Shown piece after piece: positions 38,501-47,500 of a DNA stretch of 64,000 bases (position 1 is its first letter; the number at the start of each line of letters is the position of its first letter). The translations under genes and the position numbers were made by a program. The notes under the pieces were generated by a model. It had not been told where the DNA came from. It ran no database searches and saw only the letters and a list, made by a program, of their open reading frames with translations. The stretch is from a gamma proteobacterium SS-5 (GTDB lineage: Bacteria > Pseudomonadota > Gammaproteobacteria > Chromatiales > Chromatiaceae): the NCBI GenBank assembly GCA_009497875.2, contig CP032508.2:2108001-2172000 (forward strand). The letters are read 5' to 3'.

Positions 38501-41500
38501 ATTGGTGTGTGCCCGATCGGGGCCAGTTTCCGAGCCAGGCCCCCAGCAAGGCCGCCATGGCCGCGCCGGCTGAGCCCTCGGCCCTGCGGGCAGTCCGCCC
38601 GCATCAGGCCCAGGCCGGGCTGCGGCGGGATGACCTGGTCAGCGGTTTGCTGGAGCTGGTCAGCGCCATATTGGGACCGGGGCTGGGTCTGGATCAGGCT
38701 GCCGTGCAGGCCGATAGCCCCCTGCAAGACCTGGGGCTGGACTCCTTCGACCTGATCAACCTGGCCCAGCAGATCGAACAACGCTTTGCCCTCAAATGCA
38801 GCGGCAGTGAGATCTACCAGGCCGATTCCCTTGACCAATTGGCGACCCGGCTGGCGACACAATGGGCGACCCAATCGGCGATGCAGCCGCATTCAGCACA
38901 GGATTCGGCACCAAATCCGGCAATGGCATTCAGTCGCTGCCCCCTGACCCCGGCGCAGCAGGCCCTGTGGACGCTGCAGCAGGCCGATCCCAGCCTGAGC
39001 GCCTACAACATCCCGGCGGCCTATCGGCTTGGCGCGGCGGTGGATGGCGCGCGCCTGCAGGTGGCGCTGGATGCCCTGCAGCAACTGCATCCCTGTCTGC
39101 GGGCGCGGCTGGCTGGCGATACCCAGACGCCAGAGTTGCTGATCAGCGAGACGGCCTTGGCCAGTCTGCAACGGCAGGATTGGACTCATCTGGCGGACTC
39201 GGCGGACTCGGCGGCCCTGGTGGCCCATCTGCGCCAGCGGGTACAGCAGCCCTTCGATCTGCGCCAGGGGCCCTTGCTGCGCGCCACCCTGGCCCGGCTG
39301 AATGATGGCGATCAGCTCCTGCTGCTGGAGTTCCATCACCTGATCTGCGATGGCCAATCACACCAGCTGTTCACCGATCAGTTGCAGCGCCTGTACCGGA
39401 ATCAGGGCCGGATCGAGGCCGATATGTGGCCCGAGGCGGATTTCAGCCAGTTCGTTCAGGCCCAGGCCGAGATGCTCGCCTCTGCGGCAGGGCGGCGTAT
39501 GCAGGCCTTCTGGCTGGCGCAGCTGCGGCCACCCCTGCCGCTGCTCAATCTGCCCAGCGATTACCCCCCGGCGCAATGGCAGCCGTTTCGCGGGGCCCAG
39601 ATCGAGCTGCCGCTGTCCGCTGCCCTGCTGCAATCCCTGGAGCGGCTGGCACGGGCCGAGCGCAGCAGCCTGTTCGCGCTCATGCTCAGCGCCATCGGCC
39701 AGCTGCTGCATCGGCATACTGGGGAGAGGGACATCATCATCGGCACGCCCTATGCCGCCCGGCCCCAGGCGCGGTTTCGCTCGGTGTTCGGCTACTTCGT
39801 CAACATGCTCTGCCTGCGCCTGCGGATAGACCCCGAGCTGAGCCCGCGCCAGCAGATACGCCAGACCCAGACCCTGGTGCAGCAGGCCCTGGCCCATGGC
39901 GACTACCCCCTGGCCATGCTCCAGGGGCAGTTGCAGTGCGACATGCGGCAGCTGTTTCGCGTGGCCTTCTATTTTCACAATCAGGCCAAGGATGGCTATC
40001 TGATCCCAGACCCCGATGGGCTATCCCTGCACTGGTTGCCGGAGATCCGCCAGCAGGGCGAGTTCGATCTGGTGTTCGACTATCTCAGCGTGCAGCAGCG
40101 GCTGTTCATCAAATACAACCCCAGCCTGTTCAGCCCGGCGAGGCTAAGGGCATGGGCCGAGCAACTGCACCAGCTGCTGCAGGCCATGGGGCGCGATCCT
40201 GATGCCCCAGCGGGCAGCGCCGCGCCCTGGCTCGGCGCTCTGTGCGCAGATGACCCGGTCTTGCCCGATGCCGATCCCGATTTGGGGCTTCCTGGCCTGC
40301 TGGAGCTGTTCCAGCGCCAGGTGGAGCAGAGACCGCAGGCCACCGCCCTGGTGTTTGAGGGGCAACAGCTCAGCTATGCGGCGCTGGATCGGCGCAGCCA
40401 GGCCATTGCCCAATGGCTTATGGCCCAGTTGGGGGACCAGTTGGGGACAGGACAGGAGAGGCGGATTGCCCTGTTTATGCGTCGCTCCAGGGATTTGTTG
40501 CCCGCCTTGCTGGGCATTCTGAAGGCCGGTGCGGCCTATGTGCCCCTGGATACTCAGTATCCGCCGCAGCGCATGGCCGCCATCCTGCAACAGGCCCAGG
40601 TCAGTGGCCTGCTGACCGATCGCCCCAGCCTGGCGGATTTGGTGCCGCTGGGCCAGGCAATGGCCGGTCTGCCCCGGCTGTTGCTGGAGGATTGCCCGGA
40701 GGTGGCCGAACTGGATTTGGGTCCGGGTCTGGATTTGGGCCTGGCCTGGCCGCAGATCCAACCCGATAGCATCGCCTATCTGATCTTCACCTCGGGCTCC
40801 AGCGGCGAGCCCAAGGGCATACCCATCTCCCACGCCAATCTGGCCAATTTTCTGCACGCCATGGCGCAGCGGCCCGGCCTGACGGCGACGGATTATGTAC
40901 TGGCCCTGACCACCATCTGTTTCGATATCGCGGCCCTGGAGCTGTTTCTGCCGCTCACGCTGGGGGCCTGCGTTGAGCTGTTGCCCGCTGAGCTGGGCCG
41001 GGATGGGCTGACCCTGGCGCGCAAGATCGCCCAATCACCGGCCAGCCTGATCCAGGCCACCCCCGCCACCTATCAGATGCTGGAGGCGGCGCACTGGCAG
41101 GGCAAACCGGGGCTTAGGCTGCTGGTGGGCGGCGAGGCCCTGCAGCCGGGGCTGGCGGCGGCCTTGCTCGGCCGTGGCGCGGAGCTGTGGAACATGTACG
41201 GCCCCACCGAGACCTGCATCTGGTCCAGCTGTGGCCGGGTAGAAGACCCGCAGCAGATCGGCCTGGGCGAGCCCATCGCCAATACCCGGTTTTATCTGTT
41301 GGACGAACAGGGCCAGGCGGTGGCGGATGGCCAGGAGGCCGAGCTGTATATCGGCGGTGCCGGGGTCAGCCCCGGCTATTGGCAGCGGCCGGATCTCAGT
41401 GCCAAGGCCTTTGTGGCGGACCCCTTCAGCCCGGGCGGCAGGCTGTTTCGCACGGGCGATCGGGTGCGCCGCCAGCCCTCGGGTCGGCTGGAGTACCTGG

Positions 41501-44500
41501 GCCGGGTGGATGCCCAGCTCAAGCTGAACGGTTTTCGCATCGAGCCGGGTGACATAGAGCAGGCATTGCTCGGCCTTGGCGGCATAGAGCAGGCCCTGGT
41601 CTGTCTGCGCGAGGAGTCGCCTGAGCTGAAACAGCTGACCGCCTTTGTCGTCAGCCGCTCTGCCCTGGATAGCGATTGGATCAGGTCCGAGCTGGCCAAG
41701 ACCCTGCCGGACTACATGCTGCCCTCGGCCTATGTACGCCTCGGTGCCATCCCCCTGACGCCAAACCGCAAGCGGGATCGCCGGGCCTTGAGCCAGCTGC
41801 CCCTGGCGCAGTTGTTGGCCGACTATTCCCCGGCCTGGTCACCAATGGCGACAACCCCTGGCAGCGGCGGCCCGAGCGGCGTCCAGTTGGCCGACCAGCC
41901 ACCCGATCAGTCGGCCGATCAGTCGGCCGATCAGCAGGCCCGGCTGTGCGCAGAGCTGCAGGCGCTGGCCCAGTCTTGTCTCGACCTGCCGCAGCGGCCC
42001 GCCGCCGCGACCCATCTGGGCGAATACGGCTTCAATTCCATCCACTACACCCAGCTCTGTCTGCTGATCAACCGCCAATACGGCCTGGAGCTGAGTCCGC
42101 TGGTGTTTTTCCAGCACAAGAGCCTGCAGCGCCTGGCCAGCTGGCTGCTACAGACCCATGCCGCTGTGTTGGGGCGCTATTATAACCAGGCTGCTGCCGC
42201 ATCCTCTGCCGATACGGGCGGGCAGGGCCGTCCAGCCCGGCTGGGCGAAGCGCGCCGGGCCGCTGGGCCAGACGCGGATGCCGATACCCTGGCCATCATC
42301 GGCATGGCCGCCCGGCTGCCCGGCTGCCGTGATCTGGATGCCTTCTGGCAGCAACTGCTGCAAGGACAGAGCCTGATCCGCGAGGTGCCGCCACAGCGTT
42401 GGGACTGGCGGCGCTATCAGGGCGATCCCAGCCTGGAGGCGAACCGCACCCGGGTGCGCTGGGGCGGCTTTATCGACGACGTGGATCAATTCGACGCCCG
42501 CTTCTTCAGTATCTCGCCGAAAGAGGCGGAGCTGATGGACCCCCAGTACCGCCTGTTTCTACAGTGCGCCTGGCAGGCCATGGAGGACGCCGGTTACTCC
42601 AGCCAGGCCCTGGCGGGCAGCAACACCGGGGTGTTTGCCGGGGTGACTACCTTCGATTATTTCGAACTCATCACCCGCAGCCAGGCCCCGGTGGAGACCC
42701 AGCAGGCCACGGGCAACTCCCGCGCCATGCTGGCCAACCGGCTGTCCTATTATCTGGACCTGCACGGCCCCAGCCTGACCCTGGATACCGCCTGCTCCAG
42801 CTCCCTGGTGGCGGTGCACCGGGCGGCGGAGGCGATTCGCCGGGGTGAATGCGCCATGGCCTTTGCCGGTGGCGTCAATCTCATGCTCTGTCCCAGTGTC
42901 ATGATCAGCCTGGATCGGGGCGGCCTGCTCAGCGCCGATGGCATCAGCCGCCCCTTCGATCGGGCGGCCAATGGCTATGTGCGCGGCGAGGGGGTTGGCC
43001 TGGTGCTGCTCAAACCCCTGGCCCAGGCCCTGGCCGATGGCGATCCCATCCATGCCCTGCTGCGCTCCAGCGCCGAGAACCACGGTGGCCGCGCGGTCTC
43101 GCTCACCGCGCCCAACCCCGAGGCACAGACCGCCCTGCTGCTGGATGCCTGGCGTCGCGCCGGGGTGGCGGCGGATCAGATCGGCTACATCGAGACCCAC
43201 GGCACCAGCACGCCACTGGGCGATCCCACCGAGTTCAATGCCCTGAAACAGGCCTTCGCCCAGGCCTATGCGGAGCAGGGTCTGGCGCATCCGCCCCGGC
43301 CACACTGCGCCCTGGGCGCGGTCAAGGCCAACATCGGCCACCTGGAGGCCGCCGCCGGCATCGCCGCCCTGATCAAGACGGTGCTGGTGCTGCGCCATGC
43401 CAAGGTTCCGCCCATTGCCCAGCTGCGCATGCCCAACCCGCTGATCGATCTGACCGACAGCGGCCTGATCCTGCCGCAACAGGCCATGGACTGGCCGCTG
43501 GCCGGGGCAAGGCGCTGGGCCGGGGTCAGCTCCTTTGGTTTTGGCGGGGCCAACGCGCATCTGCTGCTGGAGTCTTTCAGCCCGCCAGCGGCGGCGCAAG
43601 AACAGGCCGACCAGCCCCTGCTGGCGCTGCTCTCGGCCAAGGCGGCGGACCGCCTGATGCCCATGGCGCGGCAGTTGGCCGAGTATCTGGGGGGGCTGGG
43701 GCATCCGGCCCGAGCCGGGCTGTGCCTGGCGGATGTCGCCACCACCCTGCTGCGCGGGCGAGACGCCATGCCGCACCGGCTGGCCTGCCGGGTCGCCTCC
43801 CTTGCCGAGTTGCGCGCCAAGCTGCTGGCCTTCGCCCAGGGCGAGCCGGTGGCTGGCCTGTGGCACAGCGCAGAGACAGGGGGCATGGCCGATGTGGACG
43901 ATTTGGCCACGTTGGCCCGGGCCTGGGTCAGGGGTGAGATCCAGGCCACAGAGGCCATGCTCGGCAACCGCCAGGGCCGACGCATCTCCCTGCCGGGCTA
44001 TGTGTTTGCCCCCAGCCGCCACTGGCTGGCGCAGGTGGTGCAGTTGCCGAGCATGCCGCAAGAGGTGGGGCAGGGCCGCGTTGGGGCTCTGCAGCCGCCC
44101 GCTACGGGCACCTTTGTGTTCAGCGGTGATGCTGCCCACCCCATGGACCTAACGATCATGGGGCGAGCAGAACCATCCCGGAGAATGACCCTCTGCTCGC
44201 CCCTGATCGTTCCCTCTCCCCAACCCTCTCCCAGGGGGAGAGGGAGCAAACGAGGCTTCGCGACTTACACAGTAAATGTGCTGCTGGATGCCGAGGCCTT
44301 TTATCTGCGCGATCACCGGGTGGCAGGCCAGCGCACCCTGCCTGGCGCGGTGCATCTGGAACTGGCCCTGGCGGCCGCTCAAGGGCGGCTGGCGCAAGAG
44401 GTCTGCGGCATCCGCCGCTGCGTCTGGCAACAGCCCTTTAGATTGAATCAGGGGCAGGCGGAGCTGCATATCAGCCTGCAACAGAGCGAGGGCCGAGGGG

Positions 44501-47500
44501 GCTATAGGCTGGCATCCGCTGAGCCGCCGGGGCGGCTGTTCTCCCAGGGCGAGTTCCTGCTCGGGCCAGCCGGGCAGGCCGAGTCCCTGAACCTGGCGGC
44601 CATCCGCCAGCGTTGCGGTCAAAGGCTATCGGCCAGCGCGGCCTATAGCCTGTTCGAGCAGGCCGGCTTTGTCTATGGCCCCAGCCTGCGCGTGCTGCAG
44701 TCCCTGGCGGTGGGCGCCGATGAGGCCCTGTGCCTGTTGCAGCTGCCGACTGATTTGGCGGCAGAGTGGATGGCCGAGCCGGATGCCTTCATCCTGCATC
44801 CGGCCCTGCTGGACGGTGCCCTGCAGGCCATGATCGGCGTGCTGTTTCAGCGTGAGCTGAGTCAGGTCTATGTGCCCTATTCCCTGGGTGAGCTGCGCCG
44901 CTTCGCCCCCCTGCCGAGCCGGTGCTATGCCCATGTGCGGCTCATCGAGCTGGGGCCGGATATCCGCGCCCATATCCATCTGCTGGATGAGACGGGCAGG
45001 GTGCTGGTGCAGCTGAGCGATTATCGCATGCGGCCGCTGGCGGCCCTGCCAGGGTCAGGGCCGGGACCAGGGCCGGGATCTGAGCCGGAGCCGGAACCAA
45101 ACGCGGCGGCCATCAGGCCCAGGGCAGGCCTGCAGCTGGTCCAGGCCCATTACTGTGAAGCAGCATTGCCGCCTGGCAATCTGGGGGCTCCGAGCGCTGG
45201 CTCGGAGGTGCAAAGGGTAGGCGTGGCCTTGCCCAGCAGCAACCCCGGATTGCGCTGCACTAGGATGTGCGAGTGTTCCGTGAGGCACGACTGCATGGAT
45301 GCAGGAGGTAGGGCGACGCAGGATGCCAAAGCCGAGGATGCCGATAGGGACCGTTGCACTCCATCCGGGTTAGGTCTTCCTCATTCTTCTCTGCGTCCTT
45401 TGCGCTCCTTTGCGTCCTCTGCGTCCCATCGATTAGGAGATGTTTCATGTTCCGGGGTGGCCGTCTCGCCCCATGATCGTTGGGTCGATCAAGCCATAGA
45501 TGACCCCTCAGCTTGGCCGACCGGGCCCCTGCTGCTGTTTGGCCCGGCGGCGCAGCTGGAACGGCTGCGCCCCGAGCTGCCGCAGACGGCCATTTGCATC
45601 GCCTACGCCAGCGCTGAGAGCCAGGTTGAGATCGACCATGAGATCGGCCATAAGATCGATCCACAACAGCCCGATGCCGTAACGGTGTTGTTTGCACAGC
45701 TGCAGTTGCAGGGCCTGCCCGCTGCCCTGGTGCTGCTGGCCTCGGCCGAGGCGGAGGATGGGCTGTTGCCCAGGGAGCTGCAACTGTGGATTCAGCTGGG
45801 GCAGTATCTGCTCAAGCAGCGCCTGCAGCGGCCCCTGCCTCTGCTCTATGTGTTGGATCATGGGAACGCCCTCGGCCCGCAGCAGGCCGCCATCGCCGCC
45901 TTTCTGCTCAGCCTGGCGCAAGAGCACGCCAAGCTGCCGGGCAAGTGCATCCAGCTCGACGCGGATAGCGACCTGGCACCCCTGCTGCGCGCCGAGCTTG
46001 GCCATCCCCGGTCCGGCGAGCTGCGTTACAGGGGGGGCAGGCGTCAGCTCAAGGGCTGGCGTTTTGCGCCTCCCCCGGCGGAAGAGATGGCTCTGCCGCT
46101 GCGGCAACAGGGGGTGTATCTGATCAGCGGCGGCGCGGGTGCCGTCGGCAGCCTGCTGGCGCAGCAACTGCTGGAACGGCTGAACGCCTCGGTGATTGTC
46201 TGTGGCCGCAGTCCTGCTGGTCATCCCCAGCTCAGTCAACGGCCGGGTTATGACTACCAGTGCGTCGATGTCAGCGACGCGGACGCGGTGACCACCCTGA
46301 TCGAGCGGATCAAGGCGAAATATGGCACCCTGCACGGCCTGATCCACGCCGCCGGGGTATTGGATGACGCCTATCTGCGCGACAAGCCGATGGCGGCCTT
46401 CCAGCCGGTGCTGCGGGCAAAGATCAGCGGTCTGCGCCATCTGGACCGCGCCACTCAGGGCCTGGCACTGGATTTCTTCGTCTGCCTGTCGTCCCTCGCC
46501 GCCCAGCTGGGCTCCGCCGGGCAGACCGATTACGCCTATGCCAATAGGTTCATGGATGAGTACATGCAGCGGCGCGTGCGCCGGGCCGAGGGCCTCAGCC
46601 TGTCCCTCAACCTGCCCCTGATCGCGGCGGGCGGCATGGCCCCAAGCCCGGCCATGCAGGCCCATCAGGCCAGGCTGCTGGGGGCTGAGCCCCTGAGCAG
46701 CGACAACCTCTGGCGCGCCTTCAGCCTGGCCTTGGCCCATGCGGCCGCGACCACGGCAGAACCCGGCCCGCTGCTGCTGTTCCAGGCCGAGCCGCAACGG
46801 CTGGCGGCCTATCTGGGCATGGCAACGACCTCAGGGCTTGATGGGGAGCGCTTGACATCAACCGGACCGGACAGCTCCGCCCCGGAATATGAGGCCTCTC
46901 TTGCCGGCTTAGGGACTCGGGACTCGGGACTCGGGACGCGCTATTTGCCAGGGATGCTTCACAGTGATGAGCCATTTATGAACGACTGCAAGCCTGCACT
47001 AAAACAGACCCTGCGCGCCCTTGTCGCCGACCTGCTGCACCTGGATCTGGGCGAGATCGAGGAGGATGTGGAACTCTTTGAATACGGCTTTGATTCCATC
47101 AACTTTGCCGAATTCTCCAACCTCCTCAACGACCGCTTCGGCCTGGGCCTGAATCCCTCGATCTTCTTCGAATACCCGACCCTGGCCAGCCTGGCCGCCG
47201 GTCTGCTGCAAGACCATGCCGCCGCCATGCAGGCCTATTTTGCCGGCCAGCCGGGGAGCCCGTTGGAAGGGCAGCATGAAAGCACGGGCCCGGTAGGCCA
47301 GCCTTTGTCTGGCGGCGATCCCGGATGGCGTTGCGCGCCAGCCGGGCCAGCCTCGGCCCCTTGTCTAGGCCCTGAGGTCCCTGAGGCCCCTGCGGTCTCT
47401 GGCCAGCGCGATGAACCCATGGCAATCGCCATCGTCGGCCTGGCTGCCCGGCTGCCGCAAGCGGTCGATGCCGAGGCCTTCTGGCACAACCTGCTGCAGG

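Larger units (their letters stand above)
42283..47217 (+). other. Module 5: KS-DH-KR-ACP
   Basis: KS4 has Cys5408 (DTACSSS), ETHGTST and KANIGHL. DH has HRVAGQRTLP (His5915) and HPALLDGAL (Asp6081). KR has ISGGAGAVG (residue 6518), GVLDD (LDD indicates a B-type KR) and Tyr6654 in DYAYANRF. ACP has Ser6842 (GFDSINF). A trans-alkene is expected. Repeats lie in the KS-DH linker (44130-44270), the DH-KR linker (45150-45490) and the KR-ACP linker (46860-46960). Confidence 0.85.

Noticed and set aside
36319-38892. Long open frame on the minus strand opposite the first megasynthase (857 codons)
   Set aside because: It is the antisense shadow of GC-rich KS/ACP coding sequence, with no recognisable domain and Gln/Gly/Ala-rich composition. 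Similar antisense frames at 53641-56484, 42559-44139 and 49702-51342 were rejected for the same reason.
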